This document shows, in pieces, positions 1 through 5,929 of a DNA stretch of 16,527 nucleotides. The notes beneath the pieces were generated by a model that saw only the letters and a list, made by a program, of their open reading frames with translations, did not search any database and had not been told where the DNA came from. Positions within the stretch are counted from its first letter, which is position 1. Every line of letters starts with the position of its first letter. The position numbers were made by a program, and so were the translations under genes. Origin of the DNA: Bifidobacterium breve. GTDB taxonomy: Bacteria; Actinomycetota; Acidimicrobiia; Acidimicrobiales; Ilumatobacteraceae. The stretch covers positions 1 through 16,527 of the forward strand of contig CAMDBY010000012.1 of assembly GCA_945889575.1 (NCBI GenBank), read 5' to 3'.

Positions 1-45
1 GCAATCCTGCTCGGGTTCCTCGGAAACAACTATCTCATCGGTCAT
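1..45 (-). CDS. N-terminus of an unidentified leftward gene (partial)
   Basis: A leftward reading frame opens with ATG at 45-43 and runs off the left edge without a stop. It gives MTDEIVVSEEPEQDC, an acidic N-terminus typical of a soluble protein, too short to identify. Support for a real start is positional: a TATACT hexamer ends exactly 7 nt upstream of the ATG on the same strand and there is no Shine-Dalgarno sequence. This fits a leaderless actinobacterial transcript. The gene diverges from the leuA leader. Function unknown; the call rests on the promoter spacing and the open frame only. Confidence 0.5.
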   Translation of the reverse strand, partial: MTDEIVVSEEPEQDC

Positions 46-52
46 ATTGGGC

Positions 53-58
53 AGTATA
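53..58 (-). promoter_or_regulatory. -10 element TATACT of the leftward leaderless gene
   Basis: On the minus strand TATACT fits the actinobacterial TANNNT -10 consensus and is followed by 7 nt (46-52) and then the ATG at 45. This places the transcription start at or next to the first base of the start codon. No convincing -35 hexamer is seen, which is common in actinobacteria. Confidence 0.5.
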
Positions 59-114
59 AGAACAGCCTGAGTCACGGGTGGAGATTGAGGGTGGCGCTGT
101 GCGCTTTCGGGGGC

Positions 115-120
115 TAACCT
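115..120 (+). promoter_or_regulatory. -10 element TAACCT of the leuA leader transcript
   Basis: TAACCT fits TANNNT and is followed by 8 nt and then the ATG of the leader peptide at 129. A start site at 128-129 would make the leader peptide leaderless, which agrees with the lack of a well-placed Shine-Dalgarno sequence before it. A TTGAGG at 85-90 lies 24 nt upstream, too far for a normal -35. Inference from spacing. Confidence 0.45.
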
Positions 121-128
121 AAAAACCA

Positions 129-161
129 ATGACAACCGCGACCCTGCTCCTCCTTATGTAA
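129..161 (+). CDS. leuL: leuA leader peptide with four consecutive Leu codons
   Basis: A 10-codon frame encodes MTTATLLLLM and stops at TAA 159-161. Four of its ten codons are consecutive leucine codons (CTG CTC CTC CTT, 144-155). It lies 107 nt before leuA, and an RNA hairpin and then a Rho-independent-type terminator follow it. This is the arrangement of a ribosome-mediated attenuator: when charged leucyl-tRNA is scarce the ribosome stalls on the Leu codons, the terminator does not form, and leuA is transcribed. Leader-peptide attenuation of leuA is known or proposed in other actinobacteria. The start has no Shine-Dalgarno, but TAACCT 8 nt upstream suggests leaderless translation. The peptide itself is unlikely to have a function beyond stalling. 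Confidence 0.85.
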   Translation: MTTATLLLLM

Positions 162-162
162 C

Positions 163-188
163 GGCAGCAGCCGCATATCGTTGCTGTC
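163..188 (+). promoter_or_regulatory. Upstream hairpin of the leuA attenuator
   Basis: GGCAGCAG at 163-170 pairs with TTGCTGTC at 181-188 over eight pairs, two of them G-U, around a 10-nt loop. The left arm begins 2 nt after the leader-peptide stop. A ribosome that completes the leader would therefore cover it, whereas one stalled at the Leu codons would leave it free. It could be the pause or protector hairpin. A competing antiterminator is not obvious: the best I find is GGCAG 163-167 with CTGCC 197-201, only five pairs, which would invade the terminator stem. Confidence 0.5.
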
Positions 189-189
189 G

Positions 190-224
190 AAACCTCCTGC
201 CTCTGGTCAGGGGGTTTTTTCTTT
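190..224 (+). terminator. Attenuator terminator upstream of leuA
   Basis: AACCTCCTG at 191-199 pairs with CAGGGGGTT at 208-216 (nine pairs, one U-G), extended by A190-T217, with an 8-nt loop. The right arm runs straight into a tract of T residues (215-220) followed by CTTT. This is a classic intrinsic terminator lying between the leader peptide and leuA. Confidence 0.85.
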
Positions 225-228
225 GTCC

Positions 229-239
229 AGAACAGTTCT
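229..239 (+). repeat. Small inverted repeat AGAAC-A-GTTCT before leuA
   Basis: Five-base arms around one base lie between the attenuator terminator and the leuA ribosome-binding site. With the preceding base it contains CAGAACA (228-234), a heptamer also found in the longer palindrome just after leuA at 1979-1992. No function can be assigned. Chance occurrence is quite possible at this length. Confidence 0.3.
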
Positions 240-268
240 CTCCTCTACCTCTATCCAAGGAACCCACA

Positions 269-1960
269 ATGCCTCCACAAAATGTGACACCAAAACAAAT
301 GGCTTTCGCCAAGTACACCCCCTTCATTCCGGTTGTACTCACTGACCGCACATGGCCAAACACCACCATCACCAAGGCGCCGTTGTGGTGCAGTGTTGAC
401 TTGCGCGACGGCAACCAAGCCCTCATTGACCCGATGGACCCAGAGCGCAAGATGCGCATGTTCAAAACACTTGTCAACATGGGCTTCAAGGAAATTGAAG
501 TCGGATTCCCGGCAGCGAGCCAGCCTGACTTTGATTTCGTTCGCCAGATTATTGAAGAAGACCTCATTCCTGATGACGTCACAATCCAAGTATTGGTTCA
601 GTGCCGTGCGGAATTGATTGAACGCACGTACGAATGCCTGAAAGGCGCAAAGAACGCCATTGTCCATTTCTACAACTCAACAAACCCTCTGCAACGTGAC
701 GTTGTATTCGGATTGGACAAAGCAGGGATCACGAAAATTGCTGTTGATGCAGCAAAACTGTGCCAGGAATTCGAACCAATGTTGGCCGGCACCAACGTGC
801 GCTATGAGTATTCACCCGAAAGTTTCACACTGACGGAACCTGAATATGCCATTGAGATTTGTACAGCCGTCATGGATGTACTGAAGCCCACAAAAGAGAA
901 TCCGTTGGTTTTGAACTTGCCTGCAACAGTGGAGTGCTACACCCCAAACGTGTACGGCGATGTTATTGAATGGTTCATTCGCAATATTCCACGTCGCGAG
1001 ACTGTTGTGATTTCACTGCACCCCCATAACGACCGTGGTACCGCTACCGCTGCTGCAGAATTTGGCATCATGGCCGGCGCAGACCGCGTGGAAGGCACAT
1101 TGTTTGGCAACGGTGAGCGCACCGGAAACGTTGACATCATCAATATCGCAATGAATATGTTCATGAATGGCGTTGACCCCGAACTTGATATCACCGATAT
1201 CGATTCACTCCGTCGAGTAACTGAATTCTGCAATCGTTTGGATATCTCTGCACGTCATCCGTACGTTGGCGATCTGGTGTACACCTCGTTTTCTGGAAGC
1301 CATCAAGATGCAATTAAGAAGGGTCTTACTGCGCTTTCAAAGGACTACGACAAATGGGGAGTTCCGTATTTGCCAATTGATCCGAAGCATGTTGGTCGTA
1401 GCTACGAAGCAGTGATTCGCGTCAACAGCCAGTCAGGCAAGGGTGGCGTTGCGTACATCATGAAAGAAGAACACGGTTTCGACCTGCCGCGTCGGCTTCA
1501 GATTGAATTCTCACAAACCATTCAGCACATCACGGAAGATTCCGGAACAGTTGTAAGCCCCACAGCAATTTGGGATGCATTTAGCGCTGAGTATTTGCCA
1601 GAAGAGCCGCGCATCAAACTTGATAGCCACGAGATGCGCAGCGACTCTGCCACATCACGTACCACCATTACCGCCCAGCTAGTTATTGATGGCGTTCACA
1701 CCACAGTGTCTGGCGAAGGAAACGGACCAGTTGATGCATTTGTCCATGCTGTGAACCAAGGACTGAATGCCAAGATTGACGTTGTTGATTACAGCGAACA
1801 TGCAATGGGCCAAGGTTCCGAGGCCACAGCTGTTGCCTACGTGGAAATGAAGAATGGCAACAGCGACGCATTGTGGGGCCTCGGTACAGACCCGAACACC
1901 ACATCAGCGGTTCTCCGTGCGGTCCTTGCGGCCTACGAACGCCACCTGAAGGACTCGTAA
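269..1960 (+). CDS. leuA: 2-isopropylmalate synthase
   Basis: Catalyses condensation of 2-oxoisovalerate with acetyl-CoA to 2-isopropylmalate, the first committed step of leucine synthesis in the cytoplasm. The 563-residue product has the full HMGL-like TIM barrel: SVDLRDGNQ at 42-50 carries the catalytic Arg46 and metal-binding Asp47; HPHND at 251-255 supplies the two metal-binding His; and GNGERTGN at 280-287 follows. The C-terminal LeuA regulatory domain (about 450-560, with GEGNGPVDA near 482) is intact, so leucine feedback inhibition is expected. The length and N-terminal extension match the long actinobacterial class. The ATG at 269 is preceded by CCAAGG, spaced 8 nt. Expression is likely controlled by the attenuator at 129-224. 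No leuB, leuC or leuD is in the window; the next gene is a ferredoxin. Confidence 0.97.
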   Translation: MPPQNVTPKQMAFAKYTPFIPVVLTDRTWPNTTITKAPLWCSVDLRDGNQALIDPMDPERKMRMFKTLVNMGFKEIEVGFPAASQPDFDFVRQIIEEDLIPDDVTIQVLVQCRAELIERTYECLKGAKNAIVHFYNSTNPLQRDVVFGLDKAGITKIAVDAAKLCQEFEPMLAGTNVRYEYSPESFTLTEPEYAIEICTAVMDVLKPTKENPLVLNLPATVECYTPNVYGDVIEWFIRNIPRRETVVISLHPHNDRGTATAAAEFGIMAGADRVEGTLFGNGERTGNVDIINIAMNMFMNGVDPELDITDIDSLRRVTEFCNRLDISARHPYVGDLVYTSFSGSHQDAIKKGLTALSKDYDKWGVPYLPIDPKHVGRSYEAVIRVNSQSGKGGVAYIMKEEHGFDLPRRLQIEFSQTIQHITEDSGTVVSPTAIWDAFSAEYLPEEPRIKLDSHEMRSDSATSRTTITAQLVIDGVHTTVSGEGNGPVDAFVHAVNQGLNAKIDVVDYSEHAMGQGSEATAVAYVEMKNGNSDALWGLGTDPNTTSAVLRAVLAAYERHLKDS

Positions 1961-1978
1961 GCGGTCTGTTCCGACTAA

Positions 1979-1992
1979 GTTCTGTACAGAAC
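1979..1992 (+). repeat. Perfect 14-bp palindrome GTTCTGTACAGAAC
   Basis: The leuA-ferredoxin gap is 45 nt and contains this perfect dyad, which touches the AAAGGAG ribosome-binding site at 1993-1999. It could be a dimeric regulator's operator for the ferredoxin-pyrF genes, or a small RNA hairpin that limits access to the ribosome-binding site. It lacks a U tract, so it is not an intrinsic terminator. It is not the actinobacterial LexA box, in which GAAC precedes GTTC. The regulator is unknown. Confidence 0.6.
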
Positions 1993-2005
1993 AAAGGAGC
2001 CCAAT

Positions 2006-2197
2006 ATGAAAGTCGTCGTTGACTATGACATTTGTGCATCGACAGGTGCCTGCACACAAGTCTGCCCCGAAGTATTTGAAGTCCGCTCAGACGGCTATCT
2101 CTACGTATTGATTGAATCACCAGGTGAAGAGTTGCGGGAAAAGGTCACACAAGCTGCAGACCTCTGCCCCACTGCTGCCATCACCATCGAAGGCTGA
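2006..2197 (+). CDS. Small single-cluster ferredoxin (probably 3Fe-4S)
   Basis: A 63-residue acidic electron carrier, cytoplasmic. The cysteines are C10, C16, C20 (followed by Pro) and C54 (followed by Pro). The usual second ligand position of a C-x2-C-x2-C motif is Thr13. With C10, C16 and C54 as ligands this predicts a 3Fe-4S cluster, as in the small actinobacterial ferredoxins that serve cytochromes P450; C20 is the extra cysteine seen in some members. No P450 or reductase gene is nearby, so the partner is unknown. The ATG at 2006 follows a strong AAAGGAG. pyrF starts 3 nt after its stop, so the two are probably co-transcribed and translationally coupled. The cluster type is inferred from the ligand pattern. 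Confidence 0.9.
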   Translation: MKVVVDYDICASTGACTQVCPEVFEVRSDGYLYVLIESPGEELREKVTQAADLCPTAAITIEG

Positions 2198-2200
2198 CCA

Positions 2201-3010
2201 TTGTCTTTCACGTCGCTACTAACAGCACGCTGGAAGGAAGCTGATTCATTACTGTGCGTTGGCTTAGATCCTGATCCACATCGGCTCACTCATCACTATT
2301 CGCCTGATGCAGACGGCATTGAATACTTTTGCATCGACATTATTGATGCCACCGCACAATATGCATGTGCCTTCAAACCGCAGATTGCATACTTTGCTGC
2401 AGCGCGAGCAGAAGCGCACCTTGAACGCATTTGTGCCTACATTCGCAGCAACTACCCGACGATTCCCATCATTCTTGATGCAAAGCGTGGCGACATTGGC
2501 GATACCGCAACGATGTATGCACATGAAGCATTCGATCGTTACGGCGCGCATGCAGTCACCGTGAACCCGTACATGGGCGGCGACACCATCGAGCCGTACT
2601 TGGTACATCCGAAGGGTGCAGCAATCGTGTTGTGTCGCACATCCAATGCAGGCAGCGGTGAATTTCAATCGCAACTCATCGATGGCACTCCGTTGTATCA
2701 ACATGTCGCACGTCGCGCTGCAGACGAATGGTCACACAAAGGCGAAATTGCCTTGGTGGTAGGCGCTACATACCCAGCAGAACTTGCTGAAGTGCGCGCA
2801 ATCGTTGGCGACATGCCGTTACTTGTTCCTGGTGTCGGCGCGCAAGGCGGCAGCCCAGAAGAAGTAGTGAAGAACGGTGCCAACTCGCACGGCACTGGCC
2901 TTATAGTGAACTCATCACGCGCAATCTTGTATGCGGATTCGGTTGACCCAATGCCCGCAGCGGCTCGCGTTGCTCGCGAAACCCGCGACGCACTTCGCGC
3001 CGCTCGGTAA
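2201..3010 (+). CDS. pyrF: Orotidine 5'-phosphate decarboxylase
   Basis: Decarboxylates OMP to UMP, the last step of de novo pyrimidine synthesis in the cytoplasm. The 269-residue protein is of the longer class-2 type also found in mycobacteria. The signature LDAKRGDIGDTA (92-103) carries the Asp93-Lys95-Asp98 catalytic set, and VGLDPD near residue 20 and the C-terminal VPGVGAQGG phosphate-binding segment are present. The start is TTG at 2201, 3 nt after the ferredoxin stop, with GAAGG at 2189-2193 as ribosome-binding site inside the ferredoxin 3' end. It does not lie with other pyr genes here. A 17-nt gap separates it from the next gene, which is not the mihF-type gene that follows pyrF in mycobacteria. 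Confidence 0.96.
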   Translation: MSFTSLLTARWKEADSLLCVGLDPDPHRLTHHYSPDADGIEYFCIDIIDATAQYACAFKPQIAYFAAARAEAHLERICAYIRSNYPTIPIILDAKRGDIGDTATMYAHEAFDRYGAHAVTVNPYMGGDTIEPYLVHPKGAAIVLCRTSNAGSGEFQSQLIDGTPLYQHVARRAADEWSHKGEIALVVGATYPAELAEVRAIVGDMPLLVPGVGAQGGSPEEVVKNGANSHGTGLIVNSSRAILYADSVDPMPAAARVARETRDALRAAR

Positions 3011-3027
3011 CTCACCCATTCAGTACC

Positions 3028-3306
3028 ATGGCTGATGTGAACCACTATCCGCCAGTGATCCCGCTTGACACCTCAACTGACGTGTGGCGTATGCAAGTAA
3101 GCCACAGTCGCTCGCTCAGCATGCAAGAACGTTCGCAACGAGCTGAAGAGAAAACTCGACAAATGGCTCAGACGGTCGACCAAACCATCCGGCGCACACA
3201 CCCAGAGTTTTCCGAATATGACATACGACGTGAATATATTCGTCGCCGTCATGGCGATGCACTTGCAACTGCTGCCGAAGCATACTTACGTCGCATCTTT
3301 CCATGA
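3028..3306 (+). CDS. Small helical partner protein of a nucleotidyltransferase module
   Basis: A 92-residue, strongly charged, probably all-helical protein without membrane segment or cysteine. The middle (about 30-57) is rich in Arg, Glu and Gln. The C-terminal part reads RRTHPEFSEYDIRREYIRRR followed by HGDALA (56-80). I recognise this as a loosely defined type of small protein (a His-Pro, then a short helix, then Arg-x-x-Gly-x-x-Leu-Ala) that is often encoded just before a nucleotidyltransferase-fold gene; that is recall, not a search. Its stop overlaps the next start as ATGA (3303-3306), so the pair is translationally coupled. No good Shine-Dalgarno precedes the ATG at 3028; coupling from pyrF, 17 nt upstream, is possible. 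Function unknown. A role as antitoxin or regulatory subunit is only a guess. Confidence 0.8.
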   Translation: MADVNHYPPVIPLDTSTDVWRMQVSHSRSLSMQERSQRAEEKTRQMAQTVDQTIRRTHPEFSEYDIRREYIRRRHGDALATAAEAYLRRIFP

Positions 3307-3869
3307 ACATTGAAAGTCAAGTCCTTCAACGAGTTATCGATGCTTTGGAAAAGTATTCAATTCCCTATGCAATTGTTGGTTCCACCGGTGCAAGCACATG
3401 GGGACTCGATCGCTCCACAAGCGATATTGACATGATCACACTTGTCGACGGTGAGCATGCAGACGAAATCATTTCGCTTCTTAGTAATGAGGCCTTTTAT
3501 GTTCCTGAATCTGACGCACGCTTTGCTCTAACCCACGGGGGTTCATTTAATGTTCTGCATCCTGAACACGGAACAAAAGTTGATGTCTTTGTCGCTCCCC
3601 TGAATGATGAATTTGCCCAAATACGACTGTCGCGGCGCGTTCAATCCCTCATTCATGGCATACCCGCTTATGTTGCTACCGCAGAGGACATTGTGCTTGC
3701 GAAACTTCGCTGGCGTCTGACCACCAGTTCAGAACGGCAATGGTCCGACTGTGCTGATTTGGTTGCCCGAAATGCCTTAGATCGCCCGTATCTCCGTAAT
3801 TGGGCAAATCGATTAGGACTTCTGCCAGACCTCGAGCGACTCCTCGACCAAGTTGATTCCGTCAGTTAA
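3303..3869 (+). CDS. Nucleotidyltransferase-fold protein (DNA polymerase beta superfamily)
   Basis: A 188-residue protein with a minimal nucleotidyltransferase core: GS at 26-27, the acidic pair D41-x-D43 in STSDIDM, and a third acid D94 in GTKVDVFV. All three metal-binding acids expected for an active enzyme are present. The C-terminal helical part contains VLAKLRWRL (131-139) and SERQWSDCADLVA (143-155), then a LD.PYL..WA..LGL segment, typical of small family members that pair with a 90-residue protein. Relatives of this fold include AbiEii/MenT-type toxins and MNT proteins, which transfer nucleotides to tRNA or protein; whether this one is such a toxin is inference. It is coupled to the upstream gene by ATGA. 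Its TAA shares four bases with the opposing serA stop. Confidence 0.85.
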   Translation: MNIESQVLQRVIDALEKYSIPYAIVGSTGASTWGLDRSTSDIDMITLVDGEHADEIISLLSNEAFYVPESDARFALTHGGSFNVLHPEHGTKVDVFVAPLNDEFAQIRLSRRVQSLIHGIPAYVATAEDIVLAKLRWRLTTSSERQWSDCADLVARNALDRPYLRNWANRLGLLPDLERLLDQVDSVS

Positions 3870-3872
3870 CTG
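3863..3872. repeat. Palindrome CAGTTAACTG at a convergent stop overlap
   Basis: The nucleotidyltransferase gene stops at TAA 3867-3869 and serA, on the other strand, at 3868-3866. Both stops lie inside TTAA, centred in a perfect 10-bp palindrome, and both genes end with AGT TAA. No separate terminator hairpin fits between the genes. Confidence 0.6.
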
Positions 3873-5440
3873 TGTAGAGCAGTTACTTCAATAATTCCGG
3901 GCTTCGCACGCAGTTCGTCAAGCACTGCATTCGGAGTTTCGTCGGTTGTTGCAATCACCATCAAGGCTGTTCCTGGCGTGAGTGCCCGACCCACATCCAT
4001 GTCTGCAATGTTCACGTTGTTGGCACCCAAAAGTGTTCCGACAAGTCCAATGACACCTGGGCGGTCATCGTTGCGAACGACGAGCATGTAATCAGACGGC
4101 GGAACGTCTGTCATATGTTCATCGACCATGACAATGCGCGCTTGACGGCGAGGACCAACCAGTGTTGCAGCAATGCTGTGTGTTCCAGCACGCAGCGTGA
4201 TGAGGTTGACATAGTCACTATTAGAACCCGAGTTCGTAACTTTGTTTTCCTTAATTGTCACTTTTTGTGCTGCAGCAATTTGTGGGGCATTTACGTATGT
4301 CACCGCGTCATCGTGGCGGGCCGAGAAGAAGCCCTTCAGTGCACTCAACGTAAGAATGCGCGTGTCATATCCAGCGATTTCACCGGTGGCGATGATTTCA
4401 AGTTCAGAAATATTTGCTCCAGCCGCTGATGAAAACAGGCGACCAAGGCGCTCTGCAAGTGGCAAGTATGGCTTCAGGGTCTCATTCGCATCAGCAGCAG
4501 AGATATTGACGGCGTATGGAACGAAATCACCAGCAAGTGCAAGAAGAATCTGATCCGCAATGTGGTCGCCTGCGCGGTCTTGCGCCTCAGTTGTACTTGC
4601 ACCAAGGTGCGGAGTCACCACAATGCCCGGTACTTGAAACAACGGTGACTCGGTGGTTGGTTCTTTGTCGAACACGTCGAGCGCTGCGCCAGCAATGACA
4701 CCATTCTTGACTGCTTCAGCAAGATCGGCCTCATTAATGATTCCGCCACGTGCAACGTTGATGATGCGCAACGATGGTTTTGCAGTTGCAAGCATCTTTG
4801 TATCGAACAAGTTGACGGTGTCTTTGTTCTTTGGCAAATGAACGGTAATGAAGTCTGATCGCTTGACAAGGTCATTCAGTTCAGCCAGTTCAACATTCAT
4901 CGCACGAGCGCGCTCTTCAGAAACGAACGGATCAAACGCAATTATTTTCATGCCAAAGGCCGCTGCACGTTGTGCTACTAATTTGCCAATGCGGCCAAGG
5001 CCAACAACTCCGAGAGTCTTGTCGAACAACTCGACGCCTTCCCACTTGCTACGTTCCCAGCGACCTTGAACCAAAGCTGCATGAGCCTGCGGCACGTTAC
5101 GAGCAACTGCCAACAACATTGCCATGGTGTGCTCAGCTGCTGACACAATGTTTGACTCGGGAGCATTCGACACCATGACGCCACGGTGGGTAGCAGATTC
5201 GACATCCACATTGTCAAGACCAACACCGGCACGACCGACGACAACAAGGTCATCAGCGGCCGCAAGAAGCGCATCGTCTACTTGCGTGGCTGAGCGCACG
5301 ATGAGGGCATGCGCGCCTTTTATTGCAACCTGCAATTGTTCGGGGGTGAGCCCGACCTGCACGTCTACTTCGTGACCAGCGGCGCGCAATTTGCTGAGTC
5401 CGCTTTCGGCTAATTCTTCTGAAACCAATATTCTGGACAT
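3866..5440 (-). CDS. serA: D-3-phosphoglycerate dehydrogenase
   Basis: Oxidises 3-phosphoglycerate to 3-phosphohydroxypyruvate with NAD, the first step of phosphoserine-pathway serine synthesis. The 524-residue protein has the long form common in actinobacteria: a catalytic plus NAD-binding Rossmann region (GLGRIG at 147-152; catalytic Arg231 in NVARGG, Glu260 in DKEP and His278 in TPHLG), an intervening allosteric substrate-binding domain (about 318-450), and a C-terminal ACT domain (about 452-524, beginning near YMLVVRNDDRPGVIG) expected to bind serine as feedback inhibitor. The ATG at 5440 has no Shine-Dalgarno; a TAAGAA 7 nt upstream may mark a leaderless start, but this is weak. It is a single-gene unit, convergent with the nucleotidyltransferase module and divergent from the SCP2 gene. 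Confidence 0.97.
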   Translation of the reverse strand: MSRILVSEELAESGLSKLRAAGHEVDVQVGLTPEQLQVAIKGAHALIVRSATQVDDALLAAADDLVVVGRAGVGLDNVDVESATHRGVMVSNAPESNIVSAAEHTMAMLLAVARNVPQAHAALVQGRWERSKWEGVELFDKTLGVVGLGRIGKLVAQRAAAFGMKIIAFDPFVSEERARAMNVELAELNDLVKRSDFITVHLPKNKDTVNLFDTKMLATAKPSLRIINVARGGIINEADLAEAVKNGVIAGAALDVFDKEPTTESPLFQVPGIVVTPHLGASTTEAQDRAGDHIADQILLALAGDFVPYAVNISAADANETLKPYLPLAERLGRLFSSAAGANISELEIIATGEIAGYDTRILTLSALKGFFSARHDDAVTYVNAPQIAAAQKVTIKENKVTNSGSNSDYVNLITLRAGTHSIAATLVGPRRQARIVMVDEHMTDVPPSDYMLVVRNDDRPGVIGLVGTLLGANNVNIADMDVGRALTPGTALMVIATTDETPNAVLDELRAKPGIIEVTALHS

Positions 5441-5468
5441 TTGTCAATTCTTATCGCTAGCGTCGTGG

Positions 5469-5497
5469 TTTACGACATGGATTGAACAATCCGTAAA
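5469..5497. promoter_or_regulatory. Nested inverted repeat in the serA-SCP2 divergent promoter region
   Basis: In the 81-nt gap between two divergent genes, TTTACG (5469-5474) pairs with CGTAAA (5492-5497). Inside it, GATTG (5480-5484) pairs with CAATC (5487-5491) around AA; the extra bases 5475-5479 bulge on the left. The inner arms can also be read as GGATTG/CAATCC (5479-5484, 5487-5492). Its position suggests a shared operator; no regulator is identifiable from sequence alone. Confidence 0.4.
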
Positions 5498-5521
5498 GTT
5501 TCTTTCCCGACAGGACCCAAT

Positions 5522-5929
5522 ATGAGCCATCAATTTCTCTCAGAATCATGGATTGAGGCTGCTCGCGACATACGTCACAGGTATTCGGGCGATGTGCCCG
5601 CCATTGATGTCATTGTCCGCATCAACGTGATCACTACCAAAGTCCCATTTGGCGACGGCTCTATCTCGGCCTATATCGATACATCAAACGGCAGTCTGGA
5701 AATGGAATTGGGCTCCATAGAAGACTCGGATCTCACAGTGACTACTGATTACGAAACCGCGCGCAAGTTATTTGTAGAGCAAGACCCCACAGCAAGCATG
5801 CAAGCGTTTATGGCAGGACGTATCAAAGTTGAAGGTGACATCACTCGGTTAATGGTGATGCAAACATCATTGCCACAAACTGAAACCACCGAGGCCGTGG
5901 CTGCAGAGATAAAAGCAATTACCGCTTAA
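5522..5929 (+). CDS. SCP2 sterol-transfer-domain protein
   Basis: A 135-residue stand-alone sterol carrier protein 2-like domain, the alpha/beta fold with a hydrophobic tunnel that binds fatty acyl-CoA or other lipids. The sequence shows the pattern of the family: an N-terminal helix, strands DVIVRINVITTKVPFGDG and GSISAYIDT, a strand-rich middle, then the FVEQDPTASMQAFMAGRIKV segment with GRIKVEGD, typical of SCP2 domains, near 112-120. No signal peptide. Start ATG 5522 follows CAGGA. Its stop TAA 5927-5929 overlaps the opposing transporter stop by four bases. The nearby SDR suggests lipid or acyl-CoA metabolism, but the genes are on opposite strands, so the link is tentative. Confidence 0.85.
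   Translation: MSHQFLSESWIEAARDIRHRYSGDVPAIDVIVRINVITTKVPFGDGSISAYIDTSNGSLEMELGSIEDSDLTVTTDYETARKLFVEQDPTASMQAFMAGRIKVEGDITRLMVMQTSLPQTETTEAVAAEIKAITA

Noticed and set aside
55..60. TATAAG as a plus-strand -10 for the leuA transcript
   Set aside because: No -35 fits and the start would leave about 60 nt before the leader peptide without a ribosome-binding site. The same bases read better as TATACT on the minus strand, 7 nt before an ATG.
3028..3306. The gene after pyrF as mihF (integration host factor), as in mycobacteria
   Set aside because: The sequence lacks the helix-hairpin-helix style C-terminus of mIHF and instead carries the HPEFSEYDIRREYIRRR segment; the next gene is a nucleotidyltransferase, not gmk.
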